NCBI RefSeq assembly: GCF_003014595.1 | Contig: NZ_PYGK01000017.1 | Location: forward strand, 62,001-126,000 | DNA length: 64,000 nt | DNA from: Chitinophaga ginsengisoli | GTDB lineage: Bacteria; Bacteroidota; Bacteroidia; Chitinophagales; Chitinophagaceae | Direction: 5' to 3' | In this document: positions 43,058 through 53,051 of the stretch, piece after piece | Layout: each line of letters opens with the position of its first letter | How positions within the stretch are numbered: the first letter of the stretch is position 1 | Position numbers and translations under genes: made by a program | Notes under the pieces: generated by a model | Told to the model about the DNA's origin: nothing | What the model saw: the letters and a program-made list of their open reading frames with translations, nothing else | Databases searched by the model: none

Positions 43058-43549
43058 CTATTCAAAAAATTCCAGCTCTCCTGACATATACAGGTAAGCT
43101 TCTGCTTTACGGCGGCGGGTCAGTCCATCGAGTACTTTTCCTCCGGATACATTCCATTTCAGGAATTCCATCACCACAGACGGATCTTTAGGGTCTGCCT
43201 TTACCACCTTCAGCAGGGTACTGTCGCCCAGGCCTTCCGCAATACCATTATTGTTCATATCGGCGCCAACATTATACGCAAAAGATACAAGGGCATCAAA
43301 CTGCTGCTGTTTCAGCGTTATACCGGTTACCAGCTTGTTTACTTTCACCACAAATCCTTTCTTGATATTAGCAAACAGGGCATCCGCACGCTGCTGTGTG
43401 ATGACGTCGCCTTTTTTCACCGGCTTCTCATCTTCATAAACGGTATTGCCCCAGCCAATTGTCCAGACGCCTTTACTGTCCTGGTATGCAGTGAGACGGC
43501 ATTTCTCGAAATGCTTAATGAGCTTCTCCCCTTGTGCGCCTAATTCCAT
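43058..43549 (-). CDS. GH24 lysozyme (phage-type muramidase)
   Basis: The 163-residue protein has the T4-lysozyme-like start GEKLIKHFEKCRLTAYQDSK, with the catalytic Glu15 and the following GVWTIGWGNT. It also has FDALVSFAYNVG and GLTRRRKAEAYLY. No signal peptide or phage genes are nearby, so it may be a domesticated phage or toxin-type muramidase. It is monocistronic. Confidence 0.9.
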   Translation of the reverse strand: MELGAQGEKLIKHFEKCRLTAYQDSKGVWTIGWGNTVYEDEKPVKKGDVITQQRADALFANIKKGFVVKVNKLVTGITLKQQQFDALVSFAYNVGADMNNNGIAEGLGDSTLLKVVKADPKDPSVVMEFLKWNVSGGKVLDGLTRRRKAEAYLYMSGELEFFE

Positions 43550-43587
43550 AGTGTAGAGATTGAAATGTTTAGAGTCTTAGGCATTAA

Positions 43588-43611
43588 AGATATAATAAAT
43601 ATATTATATCT
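43588..43611. repeat. AT-rich inverted repeat
   Basis: AGATATAATA pairs with TATTATATCT around AATA. It lies between the serine hydrolase end and the lysozyme start and could act as a terminator or operator. Confidence 0.45.
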
Positions 43612-43678
43612 CAAGTCCGTTCATGGAAAACATAGAGAAGCTTGTCAGCCATATTCATGCAAGTGAGCCGACGAATAC

Positions 43679-45244
43679 TCATTTTGCTGCATCCAGCACC
43701 AGGATACCCCAGAAAAAGAGATCGGGTGGAAGCGAATCCCAGCTGTTGTAAGCATGTCCGGCATCTGACTTATAATGCAGGGTATAACTCCCCGCTGGCA
43801 GTGTGACCTCCCTGTCAACGCTTTGATTCTTGAGCGCCCCTCCTGCGTGAGTAGCGGGTTGTCCCTGCATCTGCCATACAATTTTACCAGTATGGTCTGT
43901 GATCCATCCGTAATCGCACCAGGAGCTGCCATCTCCCGAACAGTTTTCTCCCACGCCATAGATCCTCAGTGTAGCCGGTCGCGATAGTACGAAAGACCGG
44001 GATAGTTCCTGATTGATCCCTACGTCCCTGATCCCGGCAATCACCTTACCCCCAGGCATTGCCGGACCCTTTACCGGATTGCGCTCTTTATACCGGGTAT
44101 ATAAATTCCGTGCTTTCAAACTATCACCATTCAGGAGGGCCATGGTTGCGCCATCGATCAATTCCTTATTATACAGGTCATGTGGTGGCTGTCCATCTTT
44201 CAGGATAAAACAGTGATAAAACAGCTGTGCCACAGGCGACATGAACAGGTCTCCATCTCCCAGCTGGAAGGGCTGGCTGAGTTTATCCGTATTACACATG
44301 ACAGCCAGCGTCAATCCCAAAACGGGTACTTTAACGAAAAGGGCCGATTCTCCGGGTGTCTGTCCGTAGTGCCAGTAAAAATCCACTCCTTGGTATTGCT
44401 GCACAAACCAGCCAAGGCCATACGGGGTAATGGTTCCGCCTTTTGTGCGGTTGGGTGTAAACACCTGTTTCTGTAAGGCCACCGTAATAAACAGATTACT
44501 ATCGACAGCCGCTGAGTACTTCAGCAGATCACCTACTGTCGTCACCAATCCTCCGAAAGCACCAAATTCACCCGAATATTCCATGCGCACAATCTCACCT
44601 GTAGCGGTCATATTGTAAGGCGTAGCCAAACGGCTGATAGCTGTATCAAAATAAGCTACCACTTCAGGCATCGTCTTCCTGTATTGATAAAACTGGTGCA
44701 GCGATATAAATGGCGCAGAGGAAGTCATTTTTAAGGGAATCAGGATATTTTCCATGAGCAAACGGTAAAAGGGTACACCGGATGCTTTCTCCATTACAGG
44801 TCCCAGTAATCCAAAACGATAGCCGTTATACTGGTACGATGTACCTGGCGTGCCCTCGGAGGTGTGGGTCAGCAGTTGCCTGACGGTTATATCAGGATTG
44901 CCGAGATCCAGATCATATTTGCTGATCGGATCATCCAGGTTCAGTTTTCCCTGTGCTACCAATTGCATGATCAGCGTAGATGTAAAGGTTTTCGTCACAG
45001 AAGCGACACGGAAAGGTGTCTGCGCTGTTGCAGGTACCTGTCCTTTCAGGTCTGCGAATCCGAAACCGTGTTTTAACAGGATATGCTTATCCTGTTTCAC
45101 GGCTACGGCCATACCAGGTATTTTCAGTTGTATCCTGATGGAGTCCAATCCTGCTGCAAAGCGAGCAACGCGTACATCCGGATCCTGTTGCGCCATCGCC
45201 AGATGCGTACCGAGGCTCAGGATAAGTATATACCAATATTTCAT
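43679..45244 (-). CDS. Class C beta-lactamase-like serine hydrolase with C-terminal beta domain
   Basis: The 521-residue exported protein has a signal peptide (YILILSLGTHLAMAQ). Catalytic S-x-x-K is seen as SVTK in PFRVASVTKTFTS, the Y-x-N position as YNGYRF, and the third motif as HYGQTPGES. It belongs to the esterase, D-peptidase and lactamase superfamily; resistance is not implied. About 130 C-terminal residues form an extra beta-rich domain (GGKVIAGIRDVGINQELSRS and LPAGSYTLHYKSDAG). The start at 45244 is chosen for the signal peptide. Confidence 0.85.
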   Translation of the reverse strand: MKYWYILILSLGTHLAMAQQDPDVRVARFAAGLDSIRIQLKIPGMAVAVKQDKHILLKHGFGFADLKGQVPATAQTPFRVASVTKTFTSTLIMQLVAQGKLNLDDPISKYDLDLGNPDITVRQLLTHTSEGTPGTSYQYNGYRFGLLGPVMEKASGVPFYRLLMENILIPLKMTSSAPFISLHQFYQYRKTMPEVVAYFDTAISRLATPYNMTATGEIVRMEYSGEFGAFGGLVTTVGDLLKYSAAVDSNLFITVALQKQVFTPNRTKGGTITPYGLGWFVQQYQGVDFYWHYGQTPGESALFVKVPVLGLTLAVMCNTDKLSQPFQLGDGDLFMSPVAQLFYHCFILKDGQPPHDLYNKELIDGATMALLNGDSLKARNLYTRYKERNPVKGPAMPGGKVIAGIRDVGINQELSRSFVLSRPATLRIYGVGENCSGDGSSWCDYGWITDHTGKIVWQMQGQPATHAGGALKNQSVDREVTLPAGSYTLHYKSDAGHAYNSWDSLPPDLFFWGILVLDAAK

Positions 45245-45401
45245 TGATGTAGTATTAGGCAAAACAGGTGATCTATTTGTCATGATGTAACTATTCTACT
45301 GACAATCTAAAACCACTTCAAAAGAGGGAATACATTTCAGTAATGAAATTAGTCATTTTATGCCGGGAATTATAACGGGATCCCTATGATGCATTTCAAA
45401 C

Positions 45402-45471
45402 CTGCCGCAATGCAGCGACTGTAACTGCGCTGTCGCACTCCGAAGCGCATCATTTACTATATTTGCGGCAG
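45402..45471 (+). promoter_or_regulatory. Inverted repeat overlapping a candidate promoter of the receptor gene
   Basis: CTGCCGCAA (45402-45410) and TTGCGGCAG (45463-45471) are perfect inverted repeats. The right arm overlaps the -7 box TATATTTG (45458-45465). An inner dyad GCGAC...GTCGC is also present. This layout fits a looped or dimer-bound operator. Confidence 0.5.
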
Positions 45472-45573
45472 TTTCATTTGATACCATTTGATTGATTGAT
45501 TGCTTTTATTACCAGGTACTCAGCTGTACCTACATTATTCATTGCTCATAGTCAAACTCCAACCAAAGTAAGT

Positions 45574-47739
45574 ATGAAGTATGTCATTCTTATAGCAGCT
45601 ATGCTATACACATCTTTATTGTATGCACAACAGCCATCTAAAATAATTATCAAAAACGAAGCAGCGGAAGCACCGCTTACAGGCGCTACCTTAAAAGTAA
45701 AAGGCACGGCGCTTGTTTTTGTTGCTGATAGTTTAGGTATCGTTAGCCCTACGGGTATTGCCGCGGGGAAACAGGTACTTGTTATTAGTTATACCGGTTT
45801 TAAAACAACAGAGCAAACCGTGAACTTTCCGCTTACCAGAACCATCGAGATAATGCTGGAGCCTGATGAAACGGAGCTGGAAGAAGTACAGGTAACAGCC
45901 ACCCGCAGCAGTCGCAGTATCAATGATATTCCAACCCGTATTGAAACTATTACCGCCGGGGAACTACATGAAAAAGCGATGATGCAGCCAGGCAATATCC
46001 GGATGCTGCTGACGGAAAGTACTGGCATTCAAACCCAGCAGACATCTGCCGTATCCGGCAGCGCGAGTATTCGTATACAGGGATTGGACGGTCGTTATAC
46101 GCTGATGCTGAAAGACGGGTTTCCATTATATGGAGGTTTTTCAGGAGGATTGAGCATTTTACAGATCCCTCCCCTTGATCTGAAACGGGTAGAAGTGATC
46201 AAGGGTTCCTCTTCTACCCTGTATGGCGGCGGTGCCATTGCCGGACTGGTTAACCTGGTGACCAAAGAGCCAATGGAAAAACGGGATTTGTCTCTGCTGA
46301 CAAATGTCAACCAAACCGGCGCATTGGACCTGAATGCTTACTATGGGCAAAAATTTGAAAAAGTAGGCATTACTCTCTTTGTTACCCGTAACTCACAGGC
46401 TGCCTGGAACAACAACCATGATGCCTTTTCAGATATTCCGAAATTTACACGTTATACATTAAACCCCAAGTTCTTTTATTATCCCAATGCATCTACCACA
46501 CTGAGCCTCGGACTGAACAGCAGCTTTGAAAATCGACTGGGAGGAGATATGCAGGTAATAAAAGGCCATGCAGACAATACGCATAGTTATTTCGAGCGGA
46601 ACCAAACAGACCGTTACGCAACACAATTCAAGATGGAAAAAACATTTACTGATAAATCCGTGCTGACGGTAAAAAACAGCATCGGCTATTTCACCCGGAC
46701 GATCGAACTACCTGATTTTAACTTTGCAGGCAAGCAAAATTCGTCCTTCTCAGAAGTAAGCTATCTCCTACCAAAAGACAAGACAGAATGGGTGGCTGGA
46801 CTTAGCCTTGTTACTGACAAATTCCGGCAGACCAGTATGACACAATATCCGCTGGACTATAACCTCGTTACCAGTGGCGTCTTTGTACAGAATAACTGGA
46901 AACCTACCGAAAAGTTTGTGCTGGAAACAGGCCTGCGGACAGATTACACCAATCAGCACGACGTGTTTGTACTGCCCCGTATATCTGCTATGTATAAATT
47001 CAACAGTCATTTTACCAGCCGTATCGGTGGCGGTTTAGGATACAAAGCACCTAATATCTTTTCAGAAGAAGCAGAAGAGAAAAGTTTCCGTCATATCCAG
47101 CCGCTTACCTTGTCTACCACGAAACCAGAACGCTCTACCGGCTTTAACGTAGATGTAAATTACAAAGGCAGACTGACGGATGAACTGAGCATATCCGTCA
47201 ATCACCTATTCTTTTATACCCGGCTGAAGCATCCATTATTACTTGATACACTGCCGCAGACTAATGGCAACTATGCTTTTTATAATGCTGACGGATATCT
47301 CAATTCTAAAGGTTTTGAGACTAATCTGCGGCTGGTGTATGATGAATGGTCGTTTTATCTTGGTTATACCTTTACAGAGGCACAGCGGGATTTTTCAATA
47401 GGCAAGTCCATTAATCCGCTCACAGCCAAACACCGCATTAACTGTAACGTGATGTATGAAGAAGAAGACAAATGGCGGATTGCTTATGAACTGTTCTATA
47501 CAGGACGCCAGGAGCTTACCAGCGGAGAAAAGGTAAGAGATTACTGGGTAATGGGTATATCAGGCGAAAGGAAAATCGGATGTTTCAGTCTGTTCATGAA
47601 TTTCGAGAATCTGCTGGATACCCGGCAGTCGCGTTGGGAACCTATGTACACCGGTTCTGTACAGCAGCCCAATTTCCGTGAGATTTATACACCGATAGAT
47701 GGGTTTATCTTTAACGGAGGGTTCAGGATTACGTTGTAA
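45574..47739 (+). CDS. TonB-dependent outer-membrane receptor
   Basis: The 721-residue protein has a signal peptide (YVILIAAMLYTSLLYAQQPS), a carboxypeptidase-like N-terminal domain and the plug start EVQVTATRSSRSINDIPTRI. The plug motif SIRIQGLDGRYTLMLKDGFP and KGSSSTLYGGGAIAGLVN is followed by a 22-strand barrel ending in FNGGFRITL. The compact size and the plug resemble siderophore, cobalamin or copper receptors more than SusC. The start at 45574 is set by the signal peptide. The ligand is unknown. Confidence 0.88.
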   Translation: MKYVILIAAMLYTSLLYAQQPSKIIIKNEAAEAPLTGATLKVKGTALVFVADSLGIVSPTGIAAGKQVLVISYTGFKTTEQTVNFPLTRTIEIMLEPDETELEEVQVTATRSSRSINDIPTRIETITAGELHEKAMMQPGNIRMLLTESTGIQTQQTSAVSGSASIRIQGLDGRYTLMLKDGFPLYGGFSGGLSILQIPPLDLKRVEVIKGSSSTLYGGGAIAGLVNLVTKEPMEKRDLSLLTNVNQTGALDLNAYYGQKFEKVGITLFVTRNSQAAWNNNHDAFSDIPKFTRYTLNPKFFYYPNASTTLSLGLNSSFENRLGGDMQVIKGHADNTHSYFERNQTDRYATQFKMEKTFTDKSVLTVKNSIGYFTRTIELPDFNFAGKQNSSFSEVSYLLPKDKTEWVAGLSLVTDKFRQTSMTQYPLDYNLVTSGVFVQNNWKPTEKFVLETGLRTDYTNQHDVFVLPRISAMYKFNSHFTSRIGGGLGYKAPNIFSEEAEEKSFRHIQPLTLSTTKPERSTGFNVDVNYKGRLTDELSISVNHLFFYTRLKHPLLLDTLPQTNGNYAFYNADGYLNSKGFETNLRLVYDEWSFYLGYTFTEAQRDFSIGKSINPLTAKHRINCNVMYEEEDKWRIAYELFYTGRQELTSGEKVRDYWVMGISGERKIGCFSLFMNFENLLDTRQSRWEPMYTGSVQQPNFREIYTPIDGFIFNGGFRITL

Positions 47740-48134
47740 ACAATATACTGGGAAAGGCAGGTTGACTGCTATCAGCCTGCTTTTTCTCTTTAAAATATAC
47801 CCCCCTTCTGCACACTCAGATGAATTGCAATTCAAGGACTTAACGCCAACGCCTATTTTCTTACCGGATTCTAACCTGACTTTCCATGTTATTTTTATAT
47901 CTTTAAGGAAACGTAATAATTCTAAACCAAAAATCTAAATCCAAAATCCTAATTCTGAACTTATTACTGTATTGAACTGTATTGTGATGCCATAAGAGTA
48001 TACAACAACCCATTTTAATCTCCATAGATACACAGGGGTGACAAACCGTATGCGACGACGGGCAGGATTTCTATTGCAAAAATTTCAAAAGATTCTATCA
48101 ACGTAACAACCAAAATTTAAATCAAGATCAGCGT
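47740..48134. other. Intergenic region upstream of the SusC/SusD operon
   Basis: No gene is seen. The region contains short repeated text AAAATCTAAATCC and AAAATCCTAATTC around 47930-47955 but no clear -33/-7 pair. No anti-sigma or ECF gene is adjacent. Confidence 0.4.
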
Positions 48135-51100
48135 ATGAAAAAAAGTCTACTCTTGTGGCTGTTTATAGCCATGAGCATGGCGCATGCAATGGCGCAGTCC
48201 CGGACAATTTCGGGAAATGTCACCGATGCCAGAGATGGATCGCCATTACCCGGCGCTACCGTCCGTATCAAAAGCACTTCAACAGGGACAGTAACAGATG
48301 CCGCGGGGCGGTTCACCATTAAAGTGGCATCCGATGCGGCAGTATTACAGGTTTCCTCCACAGGATTCTTATTAAAAGAGGTACATGTAGCAGGCAACAG
48401 CGAACTGAAAATCGCACTCTCCGGTGATGAAAAGGCACTCAGTGAAGTGGTAGTAGTAGGATATGGTACACAGGAACGTAGAAATGTAACGGGTTCTGTG
48501 GGTACTGTAAAAGGAGAACTGCTGAAGAACCTTGCTTCTTCCAGCTTTGACAAGCAACTGGCAGGACAGATCACAGGTGTGCAGGTAGGTGTTTCTACCG
48601 GTTCATTAGGCCAGCCTGCACGTATCCGTATCAGAGGTGTGAACTCTATCACCAACAGCTCTGATCCGCTGTATGTGGTGGATGGCGTGCCCTACATCTC
48701 TGGCGACCAGGGTGGTTCTGCATCCGTATCTTACAATCCGCTGGGAGACATCAACCCTGCTGATATCGAGAGCGTAGAAGTCCTAAAGGATGGTTCTGCT
48801 ACAGCCATTTACGGTTCCCGTGCCTCCAATGGTGTTGTACTTATCACCACGAAAAAAGGCAAACAAGGTAAGACCAGCATTGCTTATAATGCATGGCTGG
48901 CAGCAGCTACTCCCTCTAAAAAGTTTGATCTTTTAGATGCAGATCAGTTTATCAATATCACAAATGAAAAACTGAAAAAAGCGGGTCTGGCGGAAGCTGC
49001 CAAGCCTACACCTGATCCTGATGGCAAGCCCTATAACACAGACTGGCAGGATATAATATTGCGGACTGCTTTCCAACAGAATCACTCATTATCATTCAGT
49101 GGCGCAACTGATCAGACGAATTACTACTTCTCTCTGGGTTATGCCAACATGGATGGTATCTCAGTAGGCAATGATCAGACACGATACAGCGTACGTGCAA
49201 AACTGGAGCAAAAAGTACTGGAAAGGGTTACATTCGGTGTTAACATCGGTGTTACGCACACGACAGATAACGGGCTGCAGGCAGGTACAAATGCACTCTC
49301 CGGGAATGTCGGTGGCGCAATCCGTCTTTTCCCTAACGTACCAGCCCAGTACGCAGATGGAACATATAACCTCAGCGCTGACAAGCAACGTCTGGGTAAA
49401 GGCGCAAACACCCGCGAAATAGATGATAACTATACGAACCTGAAATATGTACTGGACCATAACGTATTCAGGAACCAGAGCATGAATACGACTGGTAATG
49501 CGTTTGTAAATGTATCTATCCTGAAAGGCTTGGATCTCCGCAGCCAGATCGGTATTAATAATATCAACGTTGAATATTACAGGTACTATGATCCGGTACA
49601 TGGTGATGGTAAGAGCGACGTTGGAAGCACTGCGCAATATTCAATGCCGCAGTTCAGATATAACTGGCAAAATACGATCAGCTTCAACAGAACGCTGGGC
49701 GTACACAATATCGGATTTGTAGGTGGTCTGGAATATCAGAAAACAAGAAGCCGTTATTTCTTCGCCAGCGCGACAAACCTGTCTGATGTATTCTTCGGTG
49801 GAGAGAACATTATCTCTGATGCATGGGGTAACAAGAATATCGGCGGTAGCGTAACAGAACGTGCATTTGAATCTTACTTTGCACGTGCAAACTATGCTTA
49901 TAATGATCGTTACCTGTTAACGGCCACCATCCGCCGGGATAAGATCTCCTCCCTGCCATGGGGTAATCAGGGTGCAACATTACCTGGGGCATCCCTCGGC
50001 TGGCGTATTTCCCGTGAATCATTCTTCCAGAACGCCAATCTCAGTTTCATTAATGATCTGAAGTTACGTGGTGGTTATGCAAAAGTAGGTAACGTAGAAA
50101 TCGGTAACTACCCTTATGCCGGTATATTTAACGCAGTTACCTATGGTGATCTGAATGCTATTCAGTATGGACAGATCGGTAATCCGAACCTGTCATTCGA
50201 GACCAGCAACAAAATCAATGTCGGTCTGGATCTCGCCTTGCTGGATAGCAGGGTTCAGTTCTCTGCTGATTATTTCCAGAATAATGTAAACAACCTGATC
50301 CTTGCTGCCCCTACTCCACCGTCCCTGGGTGTGCCTAAAAACAGCATCAATGTGAACGTAGGGGAAATGAATAACAAAGGCTGGGAGTTCAGCCTGAGCG
50401 GATTGATCATCAATAAAAGTGATTTCCGCTGGAATGCAAACCTGAACCTCACGCTTGTTAAGAATAAAGTGACTAAACTGGCGAATAATAACGCGGATAT
50501 TATTGACACCTACAACATGACCCGTGTGGGTCATTCTATCGGTGCCTTCTTTGGTTATCTTTCCAAAGGTGTAAACGCTGCGAATGGGAATCCGATGTGG
50601 GAGAAAGCAGATGGTACTATTGTACAGGGAAACCTGGATGCAAGTGGTAACATGAAATTCTACACTTATGATCCGGCGAAGCCGAAAGATCTATCCACGC
50701 CTGCTGCTGCATTATCTTTCGCGGACAAACGTATTCTTGGTGAAGCAAATCCTACCTGGTATGGTGGCTTTAATAATACTTTCGCCTATAAGAATTTTGA
50801 TCTGAGCATCAATATGACCTTCTCTGGTGGTAACAAAGTATACAACATCACCCGTCAGGAAAGTCTGACCAATATGAAGTTCCAGAATGCCGGTAAAGAA
50901 CTGTTGAATCGCTGGACAACAGAAGGACAGGTTACTGATGTACCACGTCTGTTCTATGGTAGCGGCGCAGGTAACTCTCTTAATCAGAATGGTAGTACCA
51001 ATAGCCGTTTCCTGGAAAATGGCTCATTCCTTCGTGCGCAAAATATCGGACTGGGATATACACTGCCTACAACATTATTACAGCGTCTGAGATTAAGCAG

Positions 51101-51293
51101 CCTTAGAATATATGCACAGGTACAGAATGCTTTTGTGATCACCGGCTATAGTGGTCTCGATCCTGAGCTGAACGCCTTTGCACAGGCTACCGGTGCTACT
51201 ACATTTGCGACCACAAACAGGCAACCAGGACTTGATTATAATACCAATCCTGTACCACGCACCTATACTTTCGGCATTAACCTGGGATTGTAA
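48135..51293 (+). CDS. SusC/RagA-family TonB-linked outer-membrane protein
   Basis: The 1052-residue protein has a signal peptide, a carboxypeptidase-like domain (ISGNVTDARDGSPLPGATVR) and the TonB box region LSEVVVVGYGTQERRNVTGS. The SusC plug signature IRIRGVNSITNSSDPLYVVD and DGSATAIYGSRASNGVVLIT precedes a barrel ending in FGINLGL. SusC proteins import glycans or peptides with a SusD lid, which is encoded 11 bp downstream. No glycosidase or regulator is adjacent, so the substrate cannot be inferred. Confidence 0.95.
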   Translation: MKKSLLLWLFIAMSMAHAMAQSRTISGNVTDARDGSPLPGATVRIKSTSTGTVTDAAGRFTIKVASDAAVLQVSSTGFLLKEVHVAGNSELKIALSGDEKALSEVVVVGYGTQERRNVTGSVGTVKGELLKNLASSSFDKQLAGQITGVQVGVSTGSLGQPARIRIRGVNSITNSSDPLYVVDGVPYISGDQGGSASVSYNPLGDINPADIESVEVLKDGSATAIYGSRASNGVVLITTKKGKQGKTSIAYNAWLAAATPSKKFDLLDADQFINITNEKLKKAGLAEAAKPTPDPDGKPYNTDWQDIILRTAFQQNHSLSFSGATDQTNYYFSLGYANMDGISVGNDQTRYSVRAKLEQKVLERVTFGVNIGVTHTTDNGLQAGTNALSGNVGGAIRLFPNVPAQYADGTYNLSADKQRLGKGANTREIDDNYTNLKYVLDHNVFRNQSMNTTGNAFVNVSILKGLDLRSQIGINNINVEYYRYYDPVHGDGKSDVGSTAQYSMPQFRYNWQNTISFNRTLGVHNIGFVGGLEYQKTRSRYFFASATNLSDVFFGGENIISDAWGNKNIGGSVTERAFESYFARANYAYNDRYLLTATIRRDKISSLPWGNQGATLPGASLGWRISRESFFQNANLSFINDLKLRGGYAKVGNVEIGNYPYAGIFNAVTYGDLNAIQYGQIGNPNLSFETSNKINVGLDLALLDSRVQFSADYFQNNVNNLILAAPTPPSLGVPKNSINVNVGEMNNKGWEFSLSGLIINKSDFRWNANLNLTLVKNKVTKLANNNADIIDTYNMTRVGHSIGAFFGYLSKGVNAANGNPMWEKADGTIVQGNLDASGNMKFYTYDPAKPKDLSTPAAALSFADKRILGEANPTWYGGFNNTFAYKNFDLSINMTFSGGNKVYNITRQESLTNMKFQNAGKELLNRWTTEGQVTDVPRLFYGSGAGNSLNQNGSTNSRFLENGSFLRAQNIGLGYTLPTTLLQRLRLSSLRIYAQVQNAFVITGYSGLDPELNAFAQATGATTFATTNRQPGLDYNTNPVPRTYTFGINLGL

Positions 51294-51304
51294 AAAAAAT
51301 TGCA

Positions 51305-52915
51305 ATGAAAAGAATCAGATATACATTTAACAGATCAGCTATAATAGCATTACTCGCTGCAGCTATGTTGGTAACATCATCCTGCAGTAAATATACAGAG
51401 CTGGAACCCATCAACTCACCATCTGAAAATTCTGCCTTCCAGAGTCCTTCCAGTATTGAACTGGCGATGCAGGGGGTATATGAAGCTGCCGCTGTGGGTA
51501 GTTACAATGGTGATAAAGCCAGCGCGCGCGGATATCCTTTTGGCGCTGCTGCTATCGAACAGGATGAAATGAGGGGTGAAGACATGCTGAACGTGGCACA
51601 GTTCTATGCGATTACTTACGAAGCAACGTATACTACCAGCTCTGCCAATAACGTTAACATGTGGACAGGGTTGTATGCATTGATCAATCAGGCAAACGTA
51701 ATGATCCGCGGTGTGCGGACCGCTGCGGCAAATGGCATTATTACTGCGGAAGCTGCTGCTGCTTACGAAGGGGAAGCCCGTTTCCTGCGTGCATTAGCAC
51801 ATCATGAGCTGCTGATCCATTGTAGTTTTCCTTATGCGGATAATAACGGTAGCAAACCCGGTATTCCCTATCGTGAGAAAGCGATCACCAGTCAGGCTGA
51901 TGTTACAGAAGGATTAACTATCGGAAGAGGCACCGTAGCTGAGGCATATACTAAATTGCTGGCCGATCTCGATTATGCAGAAACAAACCTGCCGGCCGCA
52001 CAGCCCAAAGGACTGTCAAGAGCAACCAAAGGAGCTGCGATTGCTATCAAGACACGTATCAAACAACATATGGGTGATTGGGATGGGGTTATTGCGGAAG
52101 GAGCTAAACTGGGTACGGACAAACAGCCTGCGACACATTTTACCAGTCCGATTGGTGGTTATGTATTGACTGCAAGTCCGGAGACACCTTTCACCAGCTT
52201 TAAGAATAATACAGAATCTGTATTTTCAATTGCCAATGGTCCTAATGCGAACGGAGGCACCAATGGCGCCTTGCCTTCTATGTTCGGCCCAGCCGATAAA
52301 GGCGCACGCGGCCTTGTTGCTACCAGCCCCATTCTGTACAATGCTGCCTTCTGGGTAGAAGGTGATCTGCGTAGGAAATTGCTGCAGATTAACCAGGTAG
52401 TTGGAGAAAAATATGCATTCAACTACAAATACAGAGACTATGTAAACAAAACTGACTATGCACCTATCATAAGATATGCAGAAGTATTACTGAACGTTGC
52501 TGAAGCATATGCAAAAAAAGGCAATACCGCTCAGGCATTACTGCTGCTGAATGATGTGCGCAACCGCTCTGTTCCAGCAGACAAACAATTTACCACAGCA
52601 CCCGCCGATCTGATATTGGCCATCCTGCAGGAACGCCGTATAGAATTTGCAGGTGAGGGTCGCCGCTGGCCAGACATTCACCGCCTTGCGCTGGATGCTA
52701 CCTATGGAACCAAAGGTATTCCTGCCAAAATGAAAGTAGGACAAATGAAACTGGATGGTTCAGATTATAATAACGTTACTCCTCCAACATTCCCTGCAAC
52801 CGGGGGGGTAAAAGCTTATGCATATACTGAATATCAATTCCTCTGGCCTATACCGGCAGATGAAGTAGCAGCAAATCCGCTGCTGCGGGAGCAACAGAAT
52901 GAAGGATATAAATAA
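51305..52915 (+). CDS. SusD/RagB-family nutrient-binding lipoprotein
   Basis: The 536-residue protein has a lipobox (AAAMLVTSSCSKYTELEP) and the SusD helical core (GEARFLRALAHHELLIHCSF, ADLDYAETNLP, RYAEVLLNVAEAYAKKGNTA, ILQERRIEFAGEGRRWPDIH). It caps its SusC partner at the cell surface. It is the last gene of the operon, followed by a strong terminator. Confidence 0.95.
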   Translation: MKRIRYTFNRSAIIALLAAAMLVTSSCSKYTELEPINSPSENSAFQSPSSIELAMQGVYEAAAVGSYNGDKASARGYPFGAAAIEQDEMRGEDMLNVAQFYAITYEATYTTSSANNVNMWTGLYALINQANVMIRGVRTAAANGIITAEAAAAYEGEARFLRALAHHELLIHCSFPYADNNGSKPGIPYREKAITSQADVTEGLTIGRGTVAEAYTKLLADLDYAETNLPAAQPKGLSRATKGAAIAIKTRIKQHMGDWDGVIAEGAKLGTDKQPATHFTSPIGGYVLTASPETPFTSFKNNTESVFSIANGPNANGGTNGALPSMFGPADKGARGLVATSPILYNAAFWVEGDLRRKLLQINQVVGEKYAFNYKYRDYVNKTDYAPIIRYAEVLLNVAEAYAKKGNTAQALLLLNDVRNRSVPADKQFTTAPADLILAILQERRIEFAGEGRRWPDIHRLALDATYGTKGIPAKMKVGQMKLDGSDYNNVTPPTFPATGGVKAYAYTEYQFLWPIPADEVAANPLLREQQNEGYK

Positions 52916-52922
52916 TGCGAAA

Positions 52923-52954
52923 GGGGCTGTATCGTTGATACGGCCCCCTTTTTT
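52923..52954 (+). terminator. Rho-independent terminator of the SusCD operon
   Basis: GGGGCTGTATC pairs with GATACGGCCCC around a 3-base loop and is followed by TTTTTT, 8 bp after the SusD stop codon. Confidence 0.9.
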
Positions 52955-53051
52955 ATGAAATTACGCAACAACCTGTTGCGCAATTGGAAGAAGCTATTTT
53001 TTTCCAGTCTGTGGTATCAAAGTTGACATGGCCCTTTAAAAGAAGATCAAA

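Noticed and set aside
43058..43549. Prophage region around the GH24 lysozyme
   Set aside because: No holin, tail or capsid gene lies nearby; the neighbours are ordinary chromosomal genes.
45360..45475. Possible cobalamin riboswitch before the TonB-dependent receptor (GCGACTGTAAC resembles the conserved ACTGTAA)
   Set aside because: The remaining conserved boxes are absent, and a good -7 promoter box lies downstream at 45458, so most of the segment would not be transcribed.
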